Counted from the stretch's first letter, positions 8,428-17,633 are shown. The stretch is 64,000 bases of DNA from Novosphingobium ovatum (GCF_009909235.1 NZ_JAAAPO010000005.1:186001-250000), one strand, 5' to 3'. Program-made: numbers and translations. The notes: generated by a model not told the origin, from the sequence alone.

Positions 8428-9462
8428 TCAGGCCTGGTTGCAGCAACCGATGACCGCTTCGCCCAGTTGATCCAGCGGCAGGACCTTTTCGCCGGCATTG
8501 GCCGCAACGGCGGCGGCGGGAGTTTCGCCCACGGTGGCGGTGGCTGGATCTTCGACAAAGGTGCGGCACCCCGCATCACGCATCAGCCGCAGCCCCTTGG
8601 CCCCATCGCCGCCCATGCCGGTCAACACCGCGCCCACCGCTGGAACACCGGCGCGGGCAATCGTGCCAAACAGCAGCGTGGCCGAAGGGCGCGCGCCGTC
8701 CACCGGATCACGCATTACCATGCGCAGCTTGGGCGGGCTGCCGGGTTCGAACACGACATGCTTTTCGGGGTCAGCGGCGACGTGAATCGTCCCCGCCGTC
8801 AGCGCCGCGCCGTCCTTGGCCGGGATGATCTTGCACTTCAACTCGCCCGACAGGCGGTTGATGAAGGTGTCGACCAGCGCCGGCTCGCTTTGCAGAATGA
8901 TCACGGTGGGCGGGCAATCGGCGGGGAAATCGGCCAGCATTTGTGTCAGCGCGTCGATGCCACCCATGCTGGTGGCCAGCGCGACATAATGGCCGTTCCA
9001 GGTGAATTGCACCTCATGCGTGCGCGCCTCGCGGTGGTGCGCGGGCTTGCGGTCCTTGACGTTGGAATTGGCGGCGGCCAACACGATCTTGCCCAGCTTG
9101 CCCACGGTTTTGGCGAACTGTTCAGGGGTGGCCTTCAGCGGCTTAGGGAAACACTCCACCGCACCCAGTTCATAGGCCTTGAGCGAGGTTTCGGTCCCGC
9201 TTTGCGTCAGCGACGAGAGCATCACCACCGGCAATGGGTTGGTGCTCATGATTTCGGCCAGAAATTCGATGCCGCTCATGCCCGGCATTTCAACGTCCAG
9301 CGTGACCACATTGGGCTTCAGCTCGGCGATCTGGTCGCGGGCTTCATCGGCGTTGGCCGCTGTCCCCACCACAGTCACATTCTTGGACTGATCCAGAATA
9401 TCCGAAAACAGCGCGCGCATGGCGGCGGAATCGTCGACGACCAGCACTCTCGCATCGTTCAT
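8428..9462 (-). CDS. cheB: CheB-type methylesterase homologue lacking the catalytic histidine
   Basis: 344 residues: receiver domain (DD at 10-11, phospho-acceptor D56, K107) and a CheB C-terminal domain. Of the catalytic Ser-His-Asp triad, the Ser (S165 in ATSMGG) and the Asp (D286 in TGMGGDGAKG) are present. The His position reads ILQSEPA (S192) where active CheB proteins have VQH. Activity as a receptor methylesterase or deamidase is therefore doubtful; it may act as a competitor, scaffold or phosphate sink. It is transcribed alone, divergent from the chemotaxis operon, while a second, intact cheB lies at 14731. Length and domain order are normal. Confidence 0.88.
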   Translation of the reverse strand: MNDARVLVVDDSAAMRALFSDILDQSKNVTVVGTAANADEARDQIAELKPNVVTLDVEMPGMSGIEFLAEIMSTNPLPVVMLSSLTQSGTETSLKAYELGAVECFPKPLKATPEQFAKTVGKLGKIVLAAANSNVKDRKPAHHREARTHEVQFTWNGHYVALATSMGGIDALTQMLADFPADCPPTVIILQSEPALVDTFINRLSGELKCKIIPAKDGAALTAGTIHVAADPEKHVVFEPGSPPKLRMVMRDPVDGARPSATLLFGTIARAGVPAVGAVLTGMGGDGAKGLRLMRDAGCRTFVEDPATATVGETPAAAVAANAGEKVLPLDQLGEAVIGCCNQA

Positions 9463-9898
9463 CTTGGCTTACTTCCCGGTCTGTATTTGCACGTATCGCA
9501 CGGTTGGCGCGATAAAAGCGATATACGCCCAATGTCATAGTAATTGGCTGACACGGATTAGGTATTGGACCCTATTCCCGGTCTAACAAGCACTTCGTCA
9601 TTCTTGGTTAACAACAGCCCATATGCGATTCTTTCGTTGACTGCCTTGGCATTATGCCTGGCCTGACGCGTCTGTGTTCTGGGTGCCTTGCGCGGTTTTT
9701 CGCAAAGGCAAGGCCACCAGCCACAGCCCGCGCCGGACCTTACGCAAACTTCCGAGGGGCGCTGCAAACAGGCCGTTGCCATTGCCGCGCTACAATTAAC
9801 CAAAGTCGCCGTTGGTGCCATGGGTCGCAACCCGATTGGTACTTCGGTCGCATGAAGACGCGAACCTCATCTCGCCCTTTGTGCTGATGGAGATGCGA
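9463..9898. other. Divergent promoter region between the cheB relative and the chemoreceptor
   Basis: About 435 bases separating two divergent chemotaxis genes. It is less GC-rich at 9530-9660, as expected for promoters. A TACAAT hexamer is at 9791-9796, but no well-spaced -35 partner was found. No gene was seen. Confidence 0.5.
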
Positions 9899-11374
9899 AT
9901 GCTGGATTGGTTTGAAACGCAGGCGCCCATTCGCGCCAAATTCCGGGTGATCCAAATGGCGATCACGGGTGTATCCTTGCTGGGACTGCTGGCCACGGTG
10001 CTGGCGGCTTATGCTGTGGTCGCGCCCCCGGTCGCTATTGCGGTCTCGCTGCTGGCGCTGATTCTGGCGATGACCACCATTCATCTGAGCGGCAACCGGA
10101 TTGCGACGCCTTACGTCAACACCGTTGTACGGATGGAGGCATTGGCCGACGGCGATACCGACAGCCAGATCGAACGCACCGAATACCATGATTGTGTGGG
10201 CCGCATGGCCCGCGCGATGATGGTGTTCCGCGACAACAAGATCGCCGCCGACGCCAGCCATCGCAACCAGCAGATCATTGTCGATCGGCTGAGCGCTGCG
10301 CTGCGCGAACTGGCCCAGAGCCGGCTGGACTGTCGCCTGGATGAGCAGATGTCCGGCCTGTACGAACCGCTGCGCCGCGATTTCAACGCCGCGCTCGATT
10401 CGCTGTCGGGCGTGATCATGGCCGTGCGCAGCAGCTCGGACGCGGTGCTGAATGGTGCCAGCGAGATCCGCACCGCCACCGATGACCTGTCACAGCGCAA
10501 CGAGCAGCAAGCCGCCACGCTGGAAGAAACCGCCGCGGCGATGAATCAGGTGACCGACGGCGTCAAGGAATCGGCCCAAAGTGCCGCCGAAGTACAGCGT
10601 GCCATCACCGAGACCCATCAGGAAGCCACCGACGGCGGTCAGGTTGTGACCCGCGCGATCGACGCGATGGCCGCGATCGAACATTCCGCGCAGGAAATCA
10701 GCCAGATCATCGGCGTGATCGACGGCATCGCGTTCCAGACCAACCTGTTGGCACTGAACGCGGGGGTCGAGGCCGCCCGTGCGGGCGATGCGGGCAAGGG
10801 CTTTGCCGTGGTGGCCAATGAAGTGCGCGCCTTGGCGCAGCGCTCGGCCGATGCGGCCAAGGACATCAAGGCGCTGATCTCGACCTCGTCCGAACAGGTG
10901 AGCGATGGCGTCGAACTGGTGCGGGCCACCGGCGCGCTGTTGGGCAAGATCGTCCAGCGCGTGGGCGAGATCACCGATCTGGTGTCCGAAATCGCACAAA
11001 ACGCCGAGGTACAGGCCAGCAGTCTGGAACTGGTCAATTCGGCGGTGGGTGACATGGACCGCGTGACGCAGCAAAACGCCGCCATGGTCGAGGAATCGAC
11101 CGCCGCCGCCCGTTCGCTGGCCGACGAGGCGCGGGAACTGGGGCAGATCGTCGCCCGTTTCCGCACCAGCGGAGGGGCCACGGCAACCCCAGCCCTGGCC
11201 ACCGCCCCTGCGGCAAGCGCCGCGTCAATCGCCACGCCCTTTGCCCGCGCCGGTCGCCGGTCGCGGCCCGCGCCCGCCGCGCCCATGGCCGCGGTGCAGG
11301 GCAACGCCGCTTTGCAAACCCAGCCTTCGCCCGCACCGCTCGCCGCCTCTGGCGATGACTGGTCCGAATTCTGA
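9899..11374 (+). CDS. Methyl-accepting chemotaxis protein with C-terminal tether pentapeptide
   Basis: 491 residues from the ATG at 9899, preferred because GGAG precedes it by six bases; upstream in-frame starts exist. Two membrane helices (about residues 18-40 and 44-63) lie almost back to back, so there is practically no periplasmic ligand domain. A HAMP-like linker and the cytoplasmic signalling hairpin follow, with the hairpin tip GIAFQTNLLALNAGVEAARAG. Methylation-type helices flank the tip. An Ala/Pro-rich flexible tail ends in Asp-Trp-Ser-Glu-Phe, resembling the NWETF pentapeptide that recruits CheR/CheB to receptors. It is the first gene of the chemotaxis operon and probably senses an intracellular or membrane-linked signal. 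Confidence 0.93.
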   Translation: MLDWFETQAPIRAKFRVIQMAITGVSLLGLLATVLAAYAVVAPPVAIAVSLLALILAMTTIHLSGNRIATPYVNTVVRMEALADGDTDSQIERTEYHDCVGRMARAMMVFRDNKIAADASHRNQQIIVDRLSAALRELAQSRLDCRLDEQMSGLYEPLRRDFNAALDSLSGVIMAVRSSSDAVLNGASEIRTATDDLSQRNEQQAATLEETAAAMNQVTDGVKESAQSAAEVQRAITETHQEATDGGQVVTRAIDAMAAIEHSAQEISQIIGVIDGIAFQTNLLALNAGVEAARAGDAGKGFAVVANEVRALAQRSADAAKDIKALISTSSEQVSDGVELVRATGALLGKIVQRVGEITDLVSEIAQNAEVQASSLELVNSAVGDMDRVTQQNAAMVEESTAAARSLADEARELGQIVARFRTSGGATATPALATAPAASAASIATPFARAGRRSRPAPAAPMAAVQGNAALQTQPSPAPLAASGDDWSEF

Positions 11375-11412
11375 TCTGCTGGCCGCATCCACCAACAAAA
11401 GGACCCAAGCCG

Positions 11413-11673
11413 ATGCGCACCATTCAACTGCCTCCGCGCTGTGACCGGGCCGCCGCCGAAGCGCTATTGCCCGAATTTCAGGCCGCATTGGGCGCCGGCG
11501 CGCTGTCGATTGACGCCAGTGAAGCCAAACAGATCGGTCAGGCGATGCTGCAACTGCTGGTCTCTGCCCGGCGCACGGGCGATGGCGCCCATATCAACCC
11601 CAGCCCCGCGCTGATCGAGGCCGCGCGTCTGACCGGTCTGGAAGCCGCCTTGTTTGATGGGAGCGTGGCATGA
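11413..11673 (+). CDS. STAS-domain protein of the chemotaxis operon
   Basis: 86 residues forming one small STAS-like domain: ALSIDASEAKQIGQAMLQLL is the diagnostic strand-helix segment. In anti-sigma antagonists this position carries a phosphorylatable Ser/Thr after Asp; here it reads IGQAML, so phosphorylation control is unlikely. Single STAS proteins between a receptor gene and cheA are common in alphaproteobacterial chemotaxis operons, with unsettled function. The stop overlaps the cheA start by four bases. Confidence 0.8.
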   Translation: MRTIQLPPRCDRAAAEALLPEFQAALGAGALSIDASEAKQIGQAMLQLLVSARRTGDGAHINPSPALIEAARLTGLEAALFDGSVA

Positions 11674-13868
11674 CCCCCGAAGAGATCCAGGGCATTTTCT
11701 TCGTCGAATGCGAAGAATCGCTGGCCGCCGCCGAACAGGGTCTGGCCGCATGCAAAGCTGGCACACAGGATGCCGACACGATCAACGCCGTGTTCCGTGG
11801 TGTCCACTCGATCAAGGGAGGCGCGGGCGCATTCGGTTTTGGCGCGTTGCAGGCCTATACCCACACGTTTGAAACGCTGTTGTCGGATGTGCGCGAAAAT
11901 CTCGTGCCGATCACGCCCACGCTGATTGATCTGTTGCTGCGCGCGCTGGACGTGCTGGCCGATCACGTCACCGCCGCGCGCGAAGGCGGCAGCCCGCCCG
12001 AAGACGCCGCCCTGATCGCCGAAATGGAAGCCAGCATGGCCAATGCCGGGGGTGGCCACGCCGCGCCGCCCGCGCCTGTGGCCGCCGCTCCCGAGCCCGC
12101 CCCCACCGCCAGCTATGCCAGCAGCGATGACGAGGACGAGCTGACCAGCGATTTTGATCTGGACAATCTGCTGAACGATCTGGCCGGCGCGCCGCCCGCC
12201 GAAATGCCCGCCGACGAGTCCGATGGGTGGGAGGTACACATCCGCGCACATGCCGGCGCCATGCGCAATGGCGGTGAGCCGCTGTTGCTGCTGCGCGAAT
12301 TGCAGGCACTGGGCGCGCGTTGCACCAATTGCGACTTTGGCGCGGTGCCTTCGCTGGATGATCTGGACACGCATCAAGGCTATCTGGGCTGGACGTTCAC
12401 TGTTCCCAGCGATGTGTCAGAGAACGCGGTGCGCGATATCTTTGACTTTGTCGGCGACGATTGTCCGATCGCCATCGGCCCATCCGCGACGATGCCCGCG
12501 CTGCAGATCGACACGCCCATGGCCGCGCCGCCCCCCCCCGCCCCCGCGCCGCTGGCGCCGGTGGCCGAGACGCCCGCGCCCATCGTCGCCGCAGCCCCTG
12601 CGGTCACTGCGCCTGTCGCGCCCGCACCCGTGGCAGAAGCCCCCGTCGCGGCCGCCAATGGTTCGGCGCCGCCGGCCGCGCCTTCGCCCGGCCAATCGAT
12701 CCGCATCGATCTGGTCAAGCTGGACCGGCTGATCGACACCGTGGGCGAATTGGTGATCGCGCAGGCCATGCTGGCCCAGCGGTTGCAGAACGAAAACGTC
12801 CAGTCGACCGAAGAGCTGACGCTGCTGGAAAGCCTGACGCGCGACATTCAGGAAAGCGCCATGTCGATCCGCGCCCAACCGATCGGCAGCGTGTTCAGCC
12901 GTGTGCCGCGCATCCTGCGCGAACTGGCGTCCAGCACCGGCAAACATGTGAACCTGCAAGTGTTCGGTGAAACGACCGAGCTGGACAAGACGGTCATCGA
13001 ACGCCTGGGCGAGCCGCTGACGCACCTGATCCGCAACGCGGTCGACCACGGCATCGAAAAGCCCGAGGACCGCCTGGCCATCGGCAAAAGCCCCGAAGGC
13101 ACGCTGACCCTGTCGGCAGAGCACCGTTCGGGCCGCATCCTGATCAAGATCAGCGACGATGGCGCGGGCATCAACCGCGCCAAGGTCTTTGCCAAGGCGG
13201 TGGAAAAGGGCATCATCAGCCCCGACGCCCAATTGTCCAAGGAAGAGATCGACAATCTGATCTTTGCCGCCGGTTTCTCGACCGCGGCGACGATCACCAA
13301 TGTGTCGGGCCGTGGCGTGGGCATGGATGTGGTGCGCTCCAACGTCAAGGATCTGGGCGGACGCATCACCATCGAGACAGAAGAAGGCAAGGGCACCACC
13401 TTTATCCTGACGCTGCCGCTGACGCTGGCGATTTCGGACGGCATGATCGTCAAGGTGGGTGACCAGACGCTGGTCGTGCCGCTGACGCATGTGGTCGAAA
13501 GCCTGCGGCCCGAGCCCAAGGATGTGCAGGGTCTGGGCGCCAACCGCCAGATGCTGAACGTGCGCGGGCGGTTTATCCCGGTCGTTTCGGTGGGCGCCTC
13601 CGTCGGGGCAAAGGGCGCTGTCGGCAACCCCTCGCAAGGTGTGCTGATCGTGGTCGACACCGAAAGCGCGGGCCAGGCAGCCCTGCTGGTCGACAACATC
13701 TGGGATCAACGGCAATTCGTCATCAAGAGCCTGGATACCCATTATCGCAGCGTCGATGGCGTGGCGGGGGCGACCATTCTGGGTGATGGCCGTGTGGCGC
13801 TGATCCTGAATGTCGACACGCTGGTCGCCAGCGCCGTCGCGCCCGGTTACGGTCTGGAAGCGGCATGA
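11670..13868 (+). CDS. cheA: Chemotaxis histidine kinase CheA
   Basis: 732 residues with the full CheA layout. The N-terminal Hpt domain has phospho-His H46 in FRGVHSIKGGAGAFG. Ala/Pro-rich linkers surround a small P2-like CheY-binding domain at about 185-270. The dimerisation helices contain LDRLIDTVGELVIAQAML. The ATPase domain shows the N-box HLIRNAVDHGIE, a G1 box DDGAGIN and a G2 box GRGVGMDVV. A CheW-like regulatory domain forms the end. CheA passes phosphate from receptor signals to CheY and CheB. It overlaps the STAS gene and cheR by four bases each. Confidence 0.97.
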   Translation: MTPEEIQGIFFVECEESLAAAEQGLAACKAGTQDADTINAVFRGVHSIKGGAGAFGFGALQAYTHTFETLLSDVRENLVPITPTLIDLLLRALDVLADHVTAAREGGSPPEDAALIAEMEASMANAGGGHAAPPAPVAAAPEPAPTASYASSDDEDELTSDFDLDNLLNDLAGAPPAEMPADESDGWEVHIRAHAGAMRNGGEPLLLLRELQALGARCTNCDFGAVPSLDDLDTHQGYLGWTFTVPSDVSENAVRDIFDFVGDDCPIAIGPSATMPALQIDTPMAAPPPPAPAPLAPVAETPAPIVAAAPAVTAPVAPAPVAEAPVAAANGSAPPAAPSPGQSIRIDLVKLDRLIDTVGELVIAQAMLAQRLQNENVQSTEELTLLESLTRDIQESAMSIRAQPIGSVFSRVPRILRELASSTGKHVNLQVFGETTELDKTVIERLGEPLTHLIRNAVDHGIEKPEDRLAIGKSPEGTLTLSAEHRSGRILIKISDDGAGINRAKVFAKAVEKGIISPDAQLSKEEIDNLIFAAGFSTAATITNVSGRGVGMDVVRSNVKDLGGRITIETEEGKGTTFILTLPLTLAISDGMIVKVGDQTLVVPLTHVVESLRPEPKDVQGLGANRQMLNVRGRFIPVVSVGASVGAKGAVGNPSQGVLIVVDTESAGQAALLVDNIWDQRQFVIKSLDTHYRSVDGVAGATILGDGRVALILNVDTLVASAVAPGYGLEAA

Positions 13869-14734
13869 ACCTGGCGGCCTCCTTTGCCGACAACATGCCA
13901 GGCATCAGCCCGGGTGTGTATGACGAGCGCGATTTTCGCGCCGTGGCGGCAATTGTCTATAAAGAGGCGGGCATCATGCTCCCGCCGGGCAAGGCGATGC
14001 TGGTCTATTCCCGGCTCTCGCCGCTGGTGCGCGCCAGCGGGCGGGGCACCTTTGCGGCGTATATCCAGCTGATCGAGCAAGACCCCGACGAACGCCGCAA
14101 GGCCACCTGCGCGCTGACCACCAACCACACGTTCTTCTATCGCGAGCAGCATCATTTCGAACATTTCGAACAGCAGGTGCGCCCCACCTTGCTGGAGATG
14201 CTGGCCGCGCGCGAAGCGGTGCGGATGTGGTCGGCGGGCAGTTCCAGCGGCGAAGAGGTGTTTTCGCTGACAATGACGCTGCTGGGCCCAAACAAGGGCG
14301 AAGGCCGCCAGATAGCCAGCCGCGACATCCGCATTCTGGCCAGCGACATTGCCGACCACGCGCTGAAAAAAGCCAGTGAGGGGGTTTATGACCTGCGCGA
14401 CATGCAGGGTCTGCCTGCCCCCCTGCGCGAGGCATGGGTGAACGTGCAGGGCCAAAGCGGCGCCATTGCCCCCGAAGCGCGCAATCTGGTGCAGTTCAAG
14501 CGGCTGAACCTGCATGGCGACTGGCCCATGCGACGCCCGTTTCAGGTGATCTTTTGCCGTAACGTGATGATCTATTTCGACCAACCCACAAAGGAACGGC
14601 TGGTAGAGCGCTTTGCCCACACGCTCGTCCCCGGCGGGTTTTTGTACATTGGCCATTCCGAACGCGTCTCCGGCCCCGCCGAAGCGCTGCTGGAACCGGT
14701 TGGCCCCACCATCTATCGCAGGAGAGCCCGGTGA
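13865..14734 (+). CDS. cheR: Chemoreceptor glutamate methyltransferase CheR
   Basis: 289 residues. An N-terminal helical domain recognises receptor helices (LTTNHTFFYRE is the family signature), and the methyltransferase core has the SAM-binding loop RMWSAGSSSGEE and the later IFCRNVMIYFD segment. CheR adds methyl groups to receptor glutamates for adaptation. The canonical Cys of the SAM loop (WSAGCSTGEE) is Ser here, a conservative change. It is coupled upstream to cheA and downstream to cheB (GTGA overlap). Confidence 0.96.
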   Translation: MNLAASFADNMPGISPGVYDERDFRAVAAIVYKEAGIMLPPGKAMLVYSRLSPLVRASGRGTFAAYIQLIEQDPDERRKATCALTTNHTFFYREQHHFEHFEQQVRPTLLEMLAAREAVRMWSAGSSSGEEVFSLTMTLLGPNKGEGRQIASRDIRILASDIADHALKKASEGVYDLRDMQGLPAPLREAWVNVQGQSGAIAPEARNLVQFKRLNLHGDWPMRRPFQVIFCRNVMIYFDQPTKERLVERFAHTLVPGGFLYIGHSERVSGPAEALLEPVGPTIYRRRAR

Positions 14735-15756
14735 CGATCCGTGTTCTGATCATTGATGATTCTGCCACCATGCGCGCCGTGCTGGCCGCTCGCTTATCGG
14801 GGCATCCTGATATTCAAGTCGTGGGGCTGGCCAACAACGCCAACGAAGGGCGCACCGCAATCAAGGAATTGCAACCTGACGTGGTGACGCTGGACATCGA
14901 AATGCCCGGCATGAACGGTCTGGATTTTCTGGACAAGATCATGACCTTGCGGCCCACGCCCGTGATCATCGTGTCAGGTCTGACGCAGGCAGGCAGCGAT
15001 GTGACGGCGCGCGCCTTGGCGCTGGGGGCGGTGGATTGCTATTGCAAGACCGACTTTTCCGGCAACGCGATGCAGGACGGGGGCAAGCTGGCCGGGCTGG
15101 TCCGGCAGGCAGCACAGGTCAAGATCCGCCGCCGCGCGCCCGAATTGCAACAGATGTCGGCCCCGGTTCGCGCGATCAGTGCGGGCGGTGGGCGCGTCAA
15201 CACCCAGGTGATCGCCATCGGCTCGTCCACCGGCGGGGTCGAGGCCTTGCAGGTGCTGCTCCGCGGTTTCCCCGAGGACTGCCCGCCCGCGATGATCGTC
15301 CAGCATGTCGATTCCCGCTTTGCCCCCGCCATCGCGCGCACACTGGATTCAGTCTCGCCGGCCAAGGTGATGCTGGCCGAACCCGACATGCCGATGAAGC
15401 GCGGCCACGTCTATCTGGCGCCGGGCGATGACCGGCACATGCTGGTGGCAGGCACCAACACGCTGCACGTCAAACTGCGCCCCGGCGACCCGATTTCGGG
15501 ACACAGGCCCAGCGTCGACGCGCTGTTCTTTTCGGTCGCGCAGCGGATCGGCCGCAACGCCATCGGCATTTTGCTGACCGGCATGGGCGCCGATGGTGCC
15601 AAGGGCCTGCTGGCGATGCATCAGGCTGGTGCCCACACCATCGCCCAGGACGAAGCCAGCTGCACCGTCTTTGGCATGCCGCGCGTGGCCATCTCGCTGG
15701 GCGCGGCAGGGGTTGTGGCCCCCATCGGGCGCATCGCCCAACACGCATTTTCCTGA
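14731..15756 (+). CDS. cheB: Chemotaxis response regulator methylesterase CheB (intact)
   Basis: 341 residues from a GTG start that overlaps the cheR stop. The receiver domain has phospho-acceptor D55; the methylesterase domain keeps the whole triad: Ser in GSSTGG (S166), His in IVQHVDS (H192) and Asp in TGMGADGAKG (D288). It demethylates and deamidates the chemoreceptors when phosphorylated by CheA. Compared with the copy at 8428-9462, this one looks fully active and sits in the operon beside cheR. Confidence 0.96.
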   Translation: MTIRVLIIDDSATMRAVLAARLSGHPDIQVVGLANNANEGRTAIKELQPDVVTLDIEMPGMNGLDFLDKIMTLRPTPVIIVSGLTQAGSDVTARALALGAVDCYCKTDFSGNAMQDGGKLAGLVRQAAQVKIRRRAPELQQMSAPVRAISAGGGRVNTQVIAIGSSTGGVEALQVLLRGFPEDCPPAMIVQHVDSRFAPAIARTLDSVSPAKVMLAEPDMPMKRGHVYLAPGDDRHMLVAGTNTLHVKLRPGDPISGHRPSVDALFFSVAQRIGRNAIGILLTGMGADGAKGLLAMHQAGAHTIAQDEASCTVFGMPRVAISLGAAGVVAPIGRIAQHAFS

Positions 15757-15768
15757 AGGTGATCGTCC

Positions 15769-16323
15769 ATGTCCTATGAAGCCCCTTCACCTATGCCAGC
15801 CATCACCCGAATCAACATTTTGCAGGGTCAGGCACGCGTGTCGGCTGGTCCTCGGGTCGAATTTTCAACGGTTCTGGGCAGTTGTGTCGCCACCTGCCTG
15901 TTTGATCCAGAGATTGAGGTTGGCGGAATGAACCATTTTCTGCTCGCGGAGCCACCGCCCGGTGCGCACACGGGCGACTTTGACGAACATTACGGCGTCT
16001 ATCTGATGGAGCTGCTGATCAACGAGATGTTGGCTCATGGTGCGGCCAAATCGCGGTTGCGCGCACATCTGTATGGCGGCGCGAACCTGAATTCGGGCTT
16101 TGCCCGGATCGGCACCAAAAATGCCGAATTCGCCAAAGCCTTTCTGGCCAGCGAGCGCATCACGGTGGTGCGCGCCGATCTGGGCGGCACACAGGCCCGC
16201 CGCGTGGATTTTCGCCCCGCGCGCGGTCAGGTGCGTTGCCGAACTGTTGAAAACACCCTTGCCCCCGAACCACGTCCTTCGACCCGCCCGCCCGTTGCCC
16301 GCGGCGATGTCGAACTGTTCTGA
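15769..16323 (+). CDS. cheD: Chemoreceptor glutamine deamidase CheD
   Basis: 184 residues. The nucleophile Cys39 (in TVLGSCVATCLFD) and the His56 (in GGMNHFLL) of the CheD active site are both present. CheD deamidates receptor glutamines and can bind CheY-P phosphatases in other bacteria. The C-terminal 35 residues after about 148 are a variable Pro/Arg-rich tail. A 12-base gap with GAAGGTGAT precedes the gene; the stop overlaps the following start. Confidence 0.94.
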   Translation: MSYEAPSPMPAITRINILQGQARVSAGPRVEFSTVLGSCVATCLFDPEIEVGGMNHFLLAEPPPGAHTGDFDEHYGVYLMELLINEMLAHGAAKSRLRAHLYGGANLNSGFARIGTKNAEFAKAFLASERITVVRADLGGTQARRVDFRPARGQVRCRTVENTLAPEPRPSTRPPVARGDVELF

Positions 16324-16712
16324 TGAAAGCGAGCCGAGAAATGAGCAAGAATACGCGAATTCTGACGGTTGATGACAGCGCCAGCATGCGCGCCCTGCTG
16401 AATCATGCGCTCTCCAGCCAGGGTTTTGACGTAAGTCAGGCCGAGGACGGCGAAGTCGCCCTTGAATGGCTGGCCCTGAACGAGGTGGATGTCGTCATCA
16501 CCGACATCAACATGCCCCGTCTGGACGGCTTTGGCCTGATCGAGAAGCTGCGCCAGGGCAATCGCCACCGCGACCGCCCGATTCTGGTGCTGACCACCGA
16601 AAGCAGCGAGGAAAAGAAGGCCCGCGCGCGTCAGGCAGGCGCCACCGGCTGGATCGTCAAACCGTTCGATCCGGAAAAGCTGGTCGCCGCGGTCCGCCGC
16701 GTCTCGCACTAA
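16323..16712 (+). CDS. cheY: Chemotaxis response regulator CheY
   Basis: 129 residues from the ATG at 16323 that shares a base with the cheD stop; the ATG at 16341 (MSKNTRIL) would give a 123-residue protein closer to other CheY proteins and is equally possible. Counting from 16341, acidic pair D11/D12, phospho-acceptor D55 (VITDINMP), T85 and K107 (IVKPFD) are all present, so it is a normal single-domain receiver. Phospho-CheY binds the FliM/FliN ring to change rotation. The FliM in this window lacks an obvious CheY-docking N-terminus. Confidence 0.95.
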   Translation: MKASREMSKNTRILTVDDSASMRALLNHALSSQGFDVSQAEDGEVALEWLALNEVDVVITDINMPRLDGFGLIEKLRQGNRHRDRPILVLTTESSEEKKARARQAGATGWIVKPFDPEKLVAAVRRVSH

Positions 16713-16773
16713 AACACGACGCCTAAAAACACGACGGCTGCCGCCGTTTCTGATCCACGAAGGAGTATCGGCC

Positions 16774-17214
16774 ATGCAACGTGAATTGATCACCTTTGAG
16801 GTGGGTGGCCAGGTGTTCGGCATCGACATCATGGCGATCCGCGAAATCCGCGCCTGGACGCCCACGACGCGCCTGCCACACGTGCCCTATTATGTGGCCG
16901 GTGTGGTCAACCTGCGCGGGACGGTGTTGCCGGTGATTGATCTGGCGGCGCGTCTAGGCTGGGAATCGACCGAGCCCACCCCTCGCCATGCGATCATCGT
17001 CACCCAATTGGGCAGTCAGGCCTGTGGGCTGATTGTTGATTCGGTGTCGGACATCGTCACCATTCAGCAAGAAGCGCTGCAACCGCCTCCAGTCACGGCC
17101 AATGACAGCATCGTGGTGTTTCTGGAAGGTTTGGCCGCGATCGAGGACCGCATGGTCATGGTGTTGAACCTGGGCGCCTTGGGCGATGGCGCGGAATTCG
17201 GCGAGGCAGCATGA
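16774..17214 (+). CDS. cheW: Chemotaxis adaptor CheW
   Basis: 146 residues comprising one CheW domain: ELITFEVGGQVFGIDIMAIREI at the N-terminus (about residues 3-24) and VAGVVNLRGTVLPVIDL in the middle. CheW links chemoreceptors to CheA in the signalling array. A clear AAGGAG ribosome site lies just upstream. The stop overlaps the next small gene by four bases, which ties that gene to the chemotaxis operon. Confidence 0.96.
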   Translation: MQRELITFEVGGQVFGIDIMAIREIRAWTPTTRLPHVPYYVAGVVNLRGTVLPVIDLAARLGWESTEPTPRHAIIVTQLGSQACGLIVDSVSDIVTIQQEALQPPPVTANDSIVVFLEGLAAIEDRMVMVLNLGALGDGAEFGEAA

Positions 17215-17483
17215 CCACCGACAGCCATGTCGCCGCCCATCTGCTGACGGTGTCCGACATCTTGCTGGAACTGGCCAGCGAGATCGAGGAACTGGGCACG
17301 GCGCTCTGCATCGATCCGGACATTATGGCGCGACACATCTCGGCGTTGCAGTCCATTGACCTGATCGCGCAAAAACAGCGCTGGCTATCCACGCTGTTGC
17401 GGGCCGACTGTCCGGTGGCCGCCGCCGGCAGCATCGACGTCGAGGCTTTGAAGGCTCGCTTTGCCCCGCCGCCGACGCATTGA
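17211..17483 (+). CDS. Small uncharacterised protein, last gene of the chemotaxis operon
   Basis: 90 residues, not recognised. It is predicted helical, with the run TVSDILLELASEIEELG looking amphipathic, and an Ile/Leu-rich second helix around ISALQSIDLIAQKQRW. The start overlaps cheW (ATGA), so it is almost surely translated with it, and a terminator follows at 17634. The pattern of a small two-helix protein with acidic and hydrophobic faces could fit a CheA/CheY-binding helper such as a phosphatase or localisation factor, but no CheZ, CheC or CheX signature is visible. Confidence 0.75.
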   Translation: MTTDSHVAAHLLTVSDILLELASEIEELGTALCIDPDIMARHISALQSIDLIAQKQRWLSTLLRADCPVAAAGSIDVEALKARFAPPPTH

Positions 17484-17633
17484 ATCTGGCCGCGCGCGGC
17501 ATCTTGGGCCTGCCGAAATCTACCTAGGAGCAGCGCGAAATGCGGCTAAGACATCGCTGCTATACCATGATTCGCCGACCCATGGTGGATGCGCCCCCAA
17601 AGTGTCCAACCAGAAACGGGTCGGTTTGATCCT

